DNA of 25,660 bases, from NCBI GenBank assembly GCA_023404345.1, contig JAEYCB010000014.1, forward strand, positions 1 to 25,660, given 5' to 3'. Origin of the DNA: Bacillota bacterium (GTDB lineage: Bacteria > Bacillota > Clostridia > Christensenellales > Aristaeellaceae). Positions 1-7,360 of this stretch are shown one piece after another (the stretch's first letter is position 1; each line of letters opens with the position of its first letter). The position numbers were made by a program, and so were the translations under genes. The notes beneath the pieces were generated by a model, which did not search any database, was not told where the DNA came from, and saw only the letters and a list, made by a program, of their open reading frames with translations.

Positions 1-130
1 ACAGGCCCTGCCTGGCAGCTTGAATCAGTGCGCCCCTGCGAGCATAAGTATGGGGCATCCTGTTGATTTTCACAAAATGCATGTCCGCCTATGTGAATCC
101 TGCCATTTATGCGGTGTTGCCCTAGAATTG

Positions 131-170
131 GGCGGCGAACCATGTTCGGTCCGCCGCCGCTTGCTTTTTT
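131..170 (+). terminator. Probable intrinsic terminator reading rightward
   Basis: GGCGG-CGAAC pairs with GTTCG-(GT bulge)-CCGCC around a CAT loop, followed within about 10 bases by a run of six T on the plus strand. It would end a plus-strand transcript entering from the left of the window and converging on asnS. Read on the minus strand there is no U-tract after the stem, so it is a poor asnS terminator. Nothing else was recognised in bases 1-130. Confidence 0.45.
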
Positions 171-173
171 CAC

Positions 174-1568
174 TTAGTACTCTGCACTGCCCGTGGTGCG
201 GGGGAAGGGAAGCACATCGCGGATGTTCTGCATGCCGGTGAGATACATCACCAGCCGCTCGAAGCCCAGGCCGAAGCCCGCGTGCGGGGTGGTGCCGTAG
301 CGGCGGGTGTCGAGGTAGAAGGAATAGTCCTCCTCGCGCATGCCCAGCTCCTCAATGCGGCCCTTGAGCACGTCCAGGCGCTCCTCGCGCTGGCTGCCAC
401 CGATGAGCTCGCCCACGCCGGGCACCAGCAGGTCCACGGCGGCGACGGTTTTCTGGTCATCGTTCATGCGCATGTAGAAGGCCTTGATCTCCTTGGGATA
501 GTTATAGACGAATACCGGACGGCCGAAGTGCTTTTCGCTTAGGTAGCGCTCGTGCTCGGTCTGAAGATCCATGCCCCAGGAGACAGGATATTCGAAGGAC
601 TGGCCGCTCTTTTGGAGGATGTCGATAGCGTCGGTGTAGGTGCAGCGGGCAAACTCGCTGTTTACAATGGCGCTTAGCCGGTCGATGAGGCCCTTTTCCA
701 CGAAGCTGTTGAGGAAGGCCATCTCCTGCGGGGCCTTGGCAAGCACACCGGAGATGACGTACTTGAGCATGTCCTCGGCCAGCGCCATGTCGTCAAAGAG
801 GTCCGCGAAGGCGATTTCCGGTTCCACCATCCAGAATTCCGCCGCGTGGCGCGGGGTGTAACTCTTTTCAGCGCGGAAGGTCGGGCCAAAGGTGTACACG
901 TCGCGGAACGCCATGCAGAACGTTTCCACATTGAGCTGGCCGCTCACGGTCAGGCTGGCCTGCTTGCCGAAGAAGTCCTCGCCGTAGTCAGGCTGGCCAT
1001 CCGGAGTCAGGGGCAGCTTGTCCAGCGGGAGCGTGGTCACCTGGAACATCTCGCCCGCGCCTTCGCAGTCGCTTGTGGTGATGATGGGGGTGTGCACATA
1101 CACAAAGCCGCGCTCGGCGAAGAAGGCGTGCAGCAGCTGCGCCGCCAGTGAGCGGATGCGGAACACCGCGTAAAACGTGTTGGTGCGGGGACGAAGGTGT
1201 GCGATGGTGCGCAGGAATTCAAAGGAATGGCGCTTCTTTTGCAGGGGGAAGTCCGGAGCGCACATGCCCAGTACCTCCACCTGAGAGGCCTTGACCTCGA
1301 AGGGCTGCTTCATTCCGAGGGTGAGAACGAGCTCGCCGGTCACGCGGATGGCGCTGCCCAGCGTGATCTTGACCGCACTGGCAAAATCGCGGGTGTGACC
1401 GTCCTCCAGCACGATCTGGAGATTTTTGAAGCAGGTGCCGTCGTTGAGTTCGATGAAGCCGAACGCTTTGCTGTCGCGCACGGTGCGCACCCAGCCGGAC
1501 ACGGTACATTCCTTGATGCCCGCCTCGGGGGGCGTAAGATACAGATCCCGAATGTTCAAATCCGCCAT
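174..1568 (-). CDS. asnS: Asparaginyl-tRNA synthetase
   Basis: Charges tRNA-Asn with asparagine in the cytoplasm. The 464-aa length is normal for bacterial AsnRS. An N-terminal OB-fold anticodon-binding domain (about residues 15-100, with VSGWVRTVRDSKAFGFIEL) is followed by the class II catalytic core: motif 1 region with TPIITTSDCEGAGEMFQV, motif 2 FRAEKSYTPRHAAEFWMVEPE, and motif 3 GFGLGFERLVMYLTG near the C-terminus, ending in the AsnRS-like IRDVLPFPRTTGSAEY. The ATG at 1568 is preceded by GAGGAGG about 10 bases upstream. The gene is last in the leftward run and is separated from the ROK kinase by about 200 bp carrying a multi-hairpin repeat, so it may have its own promoter or depend on read-through. 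The AspRS/AsnRS distinction rests on overall resemblance to AsnRS. Confidence 0.95.
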   Translation of the reverse strand: MADLNIRDLYLTPPEAGIKECTVSGWVRTVRDSKAFGFIELNDGTCFKNLQIVLEDGHTRDFASAVKITLGSAIRVTGELVLTLGMKQPFEVKASQVEVLGMCAPDFPLQKKRHSFEFLRTIAHLRPRTNTFYAVFRIRSLAAQLLHAFFAERGFVYVHTPIITTSDCEGAGEMFQVTTLPLDKLPLTPDGQPDYGEDFFGKQASLTVSGQLNVETFCMAFRDVYTFGPTFRAEKSYTPRHAAEFWMVEPEIAFADLFDDMALAEDMLKYVISGVLAKAPQEMAFLNSFVEKGLIDRLSAIVNSEFARCTYTDAIDILQKSGQSFEYPVSWGMDLQTEHERYLSEKHFGRPVFVYNYPKEIKAFYMRMNDDQKTVAAVDLLVPGVGELIGGSQREERLDVLKGRIEELGMREEDYSFYLDTRRYGTTPHAGFGLGFERLVMYLTGMQNIRDVLPFPRTTGSAEY

Positions 1569-1593
1569 GGAAAGGAAGCCTCCTCTATCAGCG

Positions 1594-1712
1594 TGTCGAA
1601 AAAGTCCGGCTGCGCCGGCCTTTTCCGCCAGATGCTTAAGAAATGTTTGCGCCGGAGGCGCAAACTCCCCGCCCGCCCGGCAAAGCCGGGCGATACGAAT
1701 TCACTTTGGAGG
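1594..1712 (-). repeat. Multi-hairpin intergenic repeat, copy A
   Basis: Read on the minus strand (direction of transcription) this starts CCTCCAAAGTGAATTC and ends CTTTTTCGACA. Between these lie three compact hairpins: GCCCGGC-TTT-GCCGGGC, GTTTGCGCC-TCC-GGCGCAAAC, and CCGGC-GCA-GCCGG followed by ACTTTTT. The last one looks like an intrinsic terminator. A second copy, 16033-16131, shares both ends and the internal block CATTTCTTAA but lacks the middle hairpin. Copy A sits between the ROK kinase stop and the asnS start. Both copies have the same orientation relative to the flanking genes. Confidence 0.8.
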
Positions 1713-1771
1713 GCCCGCGGCCCCTCCAAACCTCCCAAATGGGTTGCGTCTGCGCTTTGTCCTGAATACCC

Positions 1772-2722
1772 TCAGGCGTGGCGGCCCAGCATCGCTGCGC
1801 CGATCATGCCCGCGTCCGCGCCCAGACGCGCGATTTCTACACGCGAGTAGGGGAGCGTCTTGAACAGCAGGTAGCGGGGGATGCGTTCGCGCACGGCCTT
1901 GAGCAGGAAATCGCCCGATTTGCTGATGCCACCGCCCAGCACGATCATCTCCGGGTCCAGGAAGGCGATGATGGTGTAGATGGCCTTGCACAGGTAGTCC
2001 ACATAGTGGTTAAAGACCTTCATGGCCACGTCGTCCAGCTCCTTGGCCGCGTCAAAGACCATCTTGGCCGTCAGCTTGCTCACATCGCCGCCGCACAGAT
2101 CGTACATAAGACTGTCGGGGTGCTGCAGCACCATCTGCTTGCCCATGCGGATGACGGCCGTGGCGCTGCAGTAGCGCTCCAGACAACCGTAGTTGCCGCA
2201 GGAGCAGGGCTCGCCGCCAATGTCCATGGGGATGTGGCCGATCTCGCTGCCCACGCCGTGAAAGCCGCTCCACGGGCGGCCGCCGATCACGATGCCGCCG
2301 CCTACGCCTGTGCCCAGCGTCATGAACACGCTGGAATGGCACCCTGCGCTCACGCCGCAGATGCTCTCGGCAAAGCCGGCCACGGTGGCGTCGTTATCGA
2401 TGTAGACGGGCTTGTTCAGATATTTTTGCAGCTCGGTGCGCAGCGGCACGTCGCTCCAGCCCAGGTTGGTGCAGAAAATCACGTTACCCGTCTTTTCATC
2501 AGCCACACCGGGGATGCCCACGCCGATGGAGGCTACGTCCTTTTCCTCAAAGCCGCCGCGCGCCATTACGTCCAGCATGCAGCGGCCCATGTCGCGGATG
2601 ATGTCCTCATAGGGGCGGCCCACCAGCGTAGGGGTTTCGCCCTGGGAGAGGATGGTGCCGCTTTCGTCCACCACGCCAATTTTAATGCCGGTACCGCCGA
2701 GGTCGATGCCGATATATACCAT
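1772..2722 (-). CDS. glcK: ROK-family glucokinase
   Basis: Phosphorylates glucose, or a related hexose, with ATP in the cytoplasm. The 316 residues carry the ATP-binding DLGGT motif at residues 7-11, the sugar-binding DNDATV at about 109-114, EIGH at 160-163, and the ROK zinc site with H163 and the CxCGxxGCxE cluster (C173, C175, C180). The ATG at 2722 is preferred over an in-frame TTG at 2728 because GGGAGG lies 7 bases before the ATG and only 1 base before the TTG. It lies 20 bp downstream of hprK, so the two are probably co-transcribed. Glucose is the most likely substrate, but ROK kinases also include fructokinases and N-acetyl-sugar kinases. Confidence 0.88.
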   Translation of the reverse strand: MVYIGIDLGGTGIKIGVVDESGTILSQGETPTLVGRPYEDIIRDMGRCMLDVMARGGFEEKDVASIGVGIPGVADEKTGNVIFCTNLGWSDVPLRTELQKYLNKPVYIDNDATVAGFAESICGVSAGCHSSVFMTLGTGVGGGIVIGGRPWSGFHGVGSEIGHIPMDIGGEPCSCGNYGCLERYCSATAVIRMGKQMVLQHPDSLMYDLCGGDVSKLTAKMVFDAAKELDDVAMKVFNHYVDYLCKAIYTIIAFLDPEMIVLGGGISKSGDFLLKAVRERIPRYLLFKTLPYSRVEIARLGADAGMIGAAMLGRHA

Positions 2723-2742
2723 AGACAATCCTCCCTGTTGTA

Positions 2743-3672
2743 TCAGGTATGATTTGCGGAGTTCTGTGCGATCAGCTCGTTGAGGCGGCGGTCCAGCTCA
2801 TGCGCGGCACTGTAGCCCATGCGCTTGAGACTGAGGTTGCGCGCAGCCACCTCGATGATGATGGCCAGGTTGCGCCCCGGCCGGACGGGCATGGTCTGGT
2901 AGGGCACCTTCACGCCCAGAATGGTCACGGTTTCCTCCGTGAGGCCAAGGCGGTCGTATTCCTTGGAGGAATCCCATTTCTCCATGTGGATGACCATGTC
3001 GATGGACTTGCTGACGATGACCGAGCCCACGCCGTACATGGCGCGGATATCGATGATGCCGATACCTCGAATTTCCATGAAGTGGCGTACCATCTCCGGC
3101 GATTCGCCGACCAGGCGGTCGTCAGCCACGCGGCAGATGTCCACCACGTCGTCTGCCGCCAGCTGGTGTCCGCGCTTGACCAGCTCCAGCGCGGCCTCGC
3201 TCTTGCCTACGCCGCTTTCGCCCGTGAGCAGAATGCCCACGCCGTAGACGTCCACCAGCACGCCATGGCGCGTGATGTGGGGGGCCAGCACGCGGTTTAG
3301 GTACATGATGGCCTGTAAGGTAAACTTGGTGGTCTTGAGCTTGCTTTGGAACACCGGAATGTCATGCGCACGGGCGATTTCCAAAAGGTCCCGCGGGGGT
3401 GTCATGCCCCAGCAGCTGATGATGCAGGGGATGGGATAGCTCATGTACTTTTCCAGAACGGGACGGCGTGTGCGCACATCCAGCGATTCCAGATAGGTCA
3501 TTTCCACCTTGCCGATCACCTGTGGGCGCTCATGGGCAAAGTATTCATAAAAACCGCAGAACTGCATGCCGGGCCGGTTGATATCGGTCACGTTGATGTC
3601 CAGCTGCGTTTTGGTGGTGGCGCTGAGAAGTTCCAGGTTCAGTTTGGTACGAAAGTCTTCCAGGTCGATCAT
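2743..3672 (-). CDS. hprK: HPr kinase/phosphorylase
   Basis: Phosphorylates and dephosphorylates Ser46 of HPr, linking glycolytic status to carbon catabolite control through CcpA in Gram-positive bacteria. The 309-aa length is typical. The N-terminal domain (1-130) is followed by the kinase domain with H136 in RHGVLVDVYG, P-loop GESGVGKS at 151-158, the catalytic aspartate pair in LAADDVVD (174-175), and the family signature IRGIGIIDIRAMYG at 201-214. The K3-loop region VPYQTMPVRPGRN lies near residue 270. The ATG at 3672 has AAGGAGG 7 bases upstream. It sits 12 bp after the HAD gene and 20 bp before the ROK kinase, a plausible sugar-control operon. Confidence 0.95.
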   Translation of the reverse strand: MIDLEDFRTKLNLELLSATTKTQLDINVTDINRPGMQFCGFYEYFAHERPQVIGKVEMTYLESLDVRTRRPVLEKYMSYPIPCIISCWGMTPPRDLLEIARAHDIPVFQSKLKTTKFTLQAIMYLNRVLAPHITRHGVLVDVYGVGILLTGESGVGKSEAALELVKRGHQLAADDVVDICRVADDRLVGESPEMVRHFMEIRGIGIIDIRAMYGVGSVIVSKSIDMVIHMEKWDSSKEYDRLGLTEETVTILGVKVPYQTMPVRPGRNLAIIIEVAARNLSLKRMGYSAAHELDRRLNELIAQNSANHT

Positions 3673-3684
3673 TCCGGCGCCTCC

Positions 3685-4476
3685 TTACAGGATGTGCTCT
3701 GCCACGAAGCGGGCCACGCCGTCCTCTGTGTTGGGATGGCAGACATGGGATGCCGCCGCGCGCAGTTCAGGGATGGCATTGGCCATGGCCACGCTGTTGG
3801 GGGTGAAGGCCAAGAGGCTCATATCATTCAGGCTGTCGCCAAAAGCGACGGTGTGCTCCGGTACGATGCCAATACGCGCAGCCAGACGGGCAAGCGCCTC
3901 ACCCTTGGTGGCTCCCGGAGGCTCTGCCTCCAGAAAATAGGGCTTGCTCATGGTAAAGGTAGCCCGGCCCAGGAAGCGCTCGTTGGCAACGGGCATTAAG
4001 CGCAGCACGTCCTCCGGCTCGCCCACGCTGAGCACCTTGGGCGTGGTGAAATCAAGAAACGCGCACAGATCGCCCACGGCCACGCCCTTCATACCGGAGG
4101 ACTGCTTGTAGCGGCGGGCGATATCGCACTCGGCGGAATAGTAGAAGGCCTCGTCGGTGTAGACCTGCACATACAGCCCGTTTTCCGTAAGGAAGGCGCA
4201 GATTTCGCGCGCCAGATCCACATCCAGCGTCAGCTGCTCCAGCAGCTGGTGATCTGCTCCCACGATTTCCGACCCGTTGCCTCCGATGTAAGGAAGACCC
4301 GTGTCCAGCTTTGCCATAAAAGGATACATGCTGGCATGCGTGCGGCCGCTGCAGGGAATCAGGCGGATACCGCGGCGTTTCACCTTGGCCATCACCTCAA
4401 GGGTATAATCGCTCAACTGGCCGCGGCCATCCAGCAGAGTATCGTCCAGGTCGGTCACAATGGTGTCGATGGTCAT
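3685..4476 (-). CDS. Cof-type HAD-IIB phosphatase
   Basis: Predicted cytoplasmic phosphohydrolase of the haloacid dehalogenase superfamily, Cof/YidA-like, 263 aa. Motif I is DLDDT at residues 9-13 with nucleophile D9. Motif II is IPCSGRT. A conserved lysine lies in the central cap/core junction, and motif IV is FGDSLND near residue 215. Members dephosphorylate sugar phosphates, FMN or similar metabolites; the substrate cannot be read from the sequence. The ATG at 4476 overlaps the tadA stop in an ATGA tetranucleotide and has AAGGAGGAG 5-6 bases upstream, showing tight coupling with tadA. hprK follows 12 bp later. Confidence 0.88.
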   Translation of the reverse strand: MTIDTIVTDLDDTLLDGRGQLSDYTLEVMAKVKRRGIRLIPCSGRTHASMYPFMAKLDTGLPYIGGNGSEIVGADHQLLEQLTLDVDLAREICAFLTENGLYVQVYTDEAFYYSAECDIARRYKQSSGMKGVAVGDLCAFLDFTTPKVLSVGEPEDVLRLMPVANERFLGRATFTMSKPYFLEAEPPGATKGEALARLAARIGIVPEHTVAFGDSLNDMSLLAFTPNSVAMANAIPELRAAASHVCHPNTEDGVARFVAEHIL

Positions 4477-4946
4477 GAGACTCCTCCTTCTTCGGTAGGG
4501 CGTCGGGCTTCAAAAAAGCGCCGCAGAAGGGCGGCGGCTTCCGCCTCCAGAAGCCCGCCCACGCAGGAGAGCCGGTGATAGAAGGCGGGATCGCTTGGCA
4601 GGGCATATACGCTTTCACAGCAGCCCTGGCGAGGGTCGCGGGCGGCAAAGTAACAACGGTCCAGGCAGGCCATCACCATGGCCCCGGCGCACATGGGGCA
4701 GGGTTCCAACGTTACGTACAAGGTACAGCCGGTCAGCCGCCTTGCACCCAGCGTGTGCGCCGCTTCGCGAATGGCCAACAGCTCGGCATGTGCGGTGGGA
4801 TCACCGGTTTGTTCGCGCAGGTTGTGCGCACGAGCGATGAAGTGACCGTTTTGCGCTATCACAGCGCCAACAGGCACCTCGCCTTCTTCAAAGGCAGCCC
4901 TGGCCTCCTCAAGGGCCAGGTGCATCAGGGATTCGTGCGGGGTCAT
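4473..4946 (-). CDS. tadA: tRNA-specific adenosine deaminase
   Basis: Converts A34 of tRNA-Arg(ACG) to inosine. The 157-aa protein has the cytidine/deoxycytidylate deaminase zinc site: HAE at residues 53-55, with E55 as proton shuttle, and PCPMC at 82-86. TadA-like features include EGEVPVGAVIAQNG near the N-terminus and the H-N-L-R-E-x-T-x-D-P-T-A-H-A-E block. The C-terminal portion is somewhat shorter and divergent. The start at 4946 overlaps the stop of the capD-like gene by 4 bp (ATGA), and its own stop overlaps the HAD start the same way. This unbroken coupling with a sugar-nucleotide enzyme is positional rather than functional evidence. Confidence 0.92.
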   Translation of the reverse strand: MTPHESLMHLALEEARAAFEEGEVPVGAVIAQNGHFIARAHNLREQTGDPTAHAELLAIREAAHTLGARRLTGCTLYVTLEPCPMCAGAMVMACLDRCYFAARDPRQGCCESVYALPSDPAFYHRLSCVGGLLEAEAAALLRRFFEARRPTEEGGVS

Positions 4947-6874
4947 ACAGCAGCGGCCTGGCCGTCGGACAGCGTGCAGGCACCGTTGACCTGATCGGCC
5001 TCCTTGAAGGTAGGTACCAGCTCATGCAGGCAAGCCAGCATATCGCCGCCCTCGTCCAGGCAGCGGCGCAGCCGGTCCAGCATGGCGTCCAGCGTGGACT
5101 TGTCCACCAGTTCGGGCTTGGCCACGAAGATCTTTTCGCTCTCCGTTTTGGCGATGCCCTCGCCCGCAAGCAAAAGTTCCTCGTAGAGCTTTTCGCCGGG
5201 GCGCAGACCCATGTAGACAATTTCCACTTTGCGGCCGTCGCGCGGGGCATAGAGCTGGATCATCCGCTCGGCCAGCTCGCGAATCTTGACGGGACGGCCC
5301 ATATCCAGCACGAAAAGTTCCCCGCCCTTGGCGATGCTGGCAGCCTTGAGCACAAGGCAGGCGGCTTCGGGAATGGTCATGAAATAACGGATGATGTCCG
5401 GGTGGGTGAGCGTGACCGGCCCGCCCGCGCGGATCTGCTGCTCAAAGAGCGGCACAACGCTGCCATGCGATCCCAGGACGTTTCCGAATCGCACGGCGGT
5501 GAACTCCGTATCCGTCTGGGCGTTGAGCGCCTCGATGATCATTTCGGCCAGACGCTTGGTGGCGCCCATGACGTTGGTGGGATTGACGGCCTTGTCGGTG
5601 GAAATCAGCACGAAGCGCTTTACGCCATGCCGGACGGCGGCCTGCGCAGTGAGCCATGTACCGAATACGTTGTTTTTTACGGCCTGGTCGGGACAGTCCT
5701 CCATAAGCGGCACGTGCTTGTGCGCGGCGGCGTGGAGCACCACTTCGGGCCGGTAACGGGCGAAGATCTCATCCAGGCGCTGCGCGTCGCGGATGGAGCC
5801 CACGCAGAGAATGAGCTTTTGTTTGAGCGGGTCGCCGTAGAGAAGCTTGAGCTCGCTAAAGAGATCGTACATGTAGTTTTCGCTGATGTCATAGAGGATG
5901 ATGCGTTCCGGCTCCAGCGGCAAAAGCCTGCGGCAAAGCTCGCTGCCGATGGACCCGCCGCCGCCGGTGATGAGCACGGTTTTCCCACGGAAGAATGCGG
6001 CGACCGGCGTCATGTCCAGCTGCTCCTCCGGGCGGCCCAGCAGGTCGCCGATGTTGACATCGCGCACCAGGGCGCTGGGGACGGCAGCTTCGTTGCCCAA
6101 ATCCTGCAAGGGGGCGAGGCGGCGCACACGGCAGCCGGTGGCCAGGCATTTTTCAATCAGGGGCTTAAGATCACCCTTGGGTGTAGCAATGGCAATGATA
6201 ATTTCATCCACGCGGTAATCGCTGGCAAGCTTCAAAATGTTGCCTGATCCGCGCACCACGGGCACGCCGCTGAGTTCCGATCCGGTGCGGATGCGGTCGT
6301 CATCCACCACCAGTACGGGTGCGCGGTTGCCGTAGCTGCCGCGCTGCATTTCGTGCACAATGCTTGCGCCGGCCCAGCCCGCGCCCACCACCATCACGCG
6401 GCGTACATCGTCGCGTGACGTGCGCAGCAGCGTAAAGCGCTCGCGGGTGACCACAATGCGGTACAGCAGGCGGGAGGCGCCCACCATCGCCATGGAAATG
6501 ATCCAAAACAGCAGATAGACCATCCTGTGCAGGCGGAACAGGTTTTGCGGGCGCACAAAGACATTGGCCGCCAGGGAGAATACATAGGTTGCTACCGCGG
6601 CCACCAGCGTGGCCAGGGCAATACGCAGAACATCGCTGGCGGAGGCATACTGCCACATGGTGCGGTACATGCCAAAGGCGCAGAATATCAGCAGAAAAAT
6701 GACCGTCATGGCAGGCGCCAGGCGGATGGAATTTTCAAAGAAAGTATAGGAAATATTAGAAGAATAACGCACCACCTGCGCCAGAAACAGCGCGGCGTTT
6801 ACAAGCAGTACGTCAAGGAGCACCCACAAAAGTGTGCGTGCCGGTTTTTTCATTCTGGGACTTGTCGAAGTCAC
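4943..6874 (-). CDS. Membrane nucleotide-sugar 4,6-dehydratase (CapD/FlaA1/WbpM type)
   Basis: Predicted to act on UDP-HexNAc at the membrane in synthesis of surface polysaccharide or glycan. 643 aa. Four hydrophobic segments lie at about 14-37, 50-72, 82-102 and 116-138. A first Rossmann domain follows with VVGAGWAGASIV (162-173), then a second with TGGGGSIGS (303-311). The catalytic region reads STDKAVNPTNVMGATKR (425-441). Here the usual SDR tyrosine is methionine (M436-x3-K440), as in the large FlaA1/WbpM dehydratases. The GTG at 6874 is chosen because GAGGGGG lies 7 bases upstream; the in-frame ATG at 6853 has no ribosome binding site. No glycosyltransferase or other polysaccharide gene is adjacent, so this is an orphan copy at the head of the operon. 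Confidence 0.9.
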   Translation of the reverse strand: MTSTSPRMKKPARTLLWVLLDVLLVNAALFLAQVVRYSSNISYTFFENSIRLAPAMTVIFLLIFCAFGMYRTMWQYASASDVLRIALATLVAAVATYVFSLAANVFVRPQNLFRLHRMVYLLFWIISMAMVGASRLLYRIVVTRERFTLLRTSRDDVRRVMVVGAGWAGASIVHEMQRGSYGNRAPVLVVDDDRIRTGSELSGVPVVRGSGNILKLASDYRVDEIIIAIATPKGDLKPLIEKCLATGCRVRRLAPLQDLGNEAAVPSALVRDVNIGDLLGRPEEQLDMTPVAAFFRGKTVLITGGGGSIGSELCRRLLPLEPERIILYDISENYMYDLFSELKLLYGDPLKQKLILCVGSIRDAQRLDEIFARYRPEVVLHAAAHKHVPLMEDCPDQAVKNNVFGTWLTAQAAVRHGVKRFVLISTDKAVNPTNVMGATKRLAEMIIEALNAQTDTEFTAVRFGNVLGSHGSVVPLFEQQIRAGGPVTLTHPDIIRYFMTIPEAACLVLKAASIAKGGELFVLDMGRPVKIRELAERMIQLYAPRDGRKVEIVYMGLRPGEKLYEELLLAGEGIAKTESEKIFVAKPELVDKSTLDAMLDRLRRCLDEGGDMLACLHELVPTFKEADQVNGACTLSDGQAAAV

Positions 6875-6919
6875 ACAGCCGCCCCCTCAAGCCGTCATGG
6901 CAAAATCACATACACGATT

Positions 6920-6947
6920 ATTATACCACAGAACGCGGCAGATGCAA
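6920..6947 (-). promoter_or_regulatory. Promoter for the capD-tadA-HAD-hprK run
   Basis: On the minus strand a perfect TATAAT (complement of 6920-6925) is preceded by TGG, giving an extended -10, and by a weak -35 TTGCAT (6942-6947) with a 16-base spacer. It lies about 45 bases upstream of the GTG start of the capD-like gene. It is the only convincing sigma-A type promoter for the leftward operon. Confidence 0.65.
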
Positions 6948-7360
6948 GGCTGGGACGGCTGGAAGGGCCCTGTTACAGGCCACCGTCAAATCCTTTCGGG
7001 AGGCCTGGAGGCAGAAGCTGCGCAAATTCAATCGCAGCGGCGGACGCTAGCCACGCCCGCCGCTCGTTTCATTCAAGCTGCTCTCCAAGCGAAAGCCGAA
7101 TCCGACTACATGTGCGATGAACTGGCAAGCCTTGTGGAGCAAGGTTCCTTTGTGCCGTTGCCCGGCCGGAGGCCCCGAAGGGGGAGTCGGGGGGAGCGTG
7201 AGCCCTATGGGCTGTTGCACGAAATGCAAAGCGATTTGCAGAAGCGAGCAAGCGCAAGGACTGTACGTATCCGGTGCGCAGAGTGCCAATGCTTGCGGGC
7301 GGCAGGAAAACGGCGTAACCCTGTCGGAAAAAACGTTGGAGAAGAGTTTTTCCTTCGCAG
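6948..7360. other. Non-coding interval with several short palindromes
   Basis: About 410 bp between the asparagine synthase stop and the capD promoter. Open frames cross it on both strands, but none has a start with a ribosome binding site or a recognisable domain. Short inverted repeats are clustered here: AGCGGCG/CGCCGCT (7036-7064), GGCC-GGA-GGCC (7164-7174), CCCC-GAA-GGGG (7173-7183), AGCCC-TAT-GGGCT (7201-7213) and TGCAAA-GCGA-TTTGCA (7225-7240). A weak A/T stem, GGAAAAAAC with GTTTTTCC (7326-7353), lies just after the asparagine synthase gene. It may hold a small RNA or decayed repeat DNA; nothing was identified. Confidence 0.45.

Noticed and set aside
1778..2752. A 324-codon open frame antisense to the ROK kinase
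   Set aside because: Ala/His/Val-rich composition and no domain, directly opposite a gene with all ROK motifs.
5024..6247. A 407-codon open frame antisense to the capD-like gene
   Set aside because: A GC-driven shadow without a recognisable domain; the minus-strand gene is clearly real.
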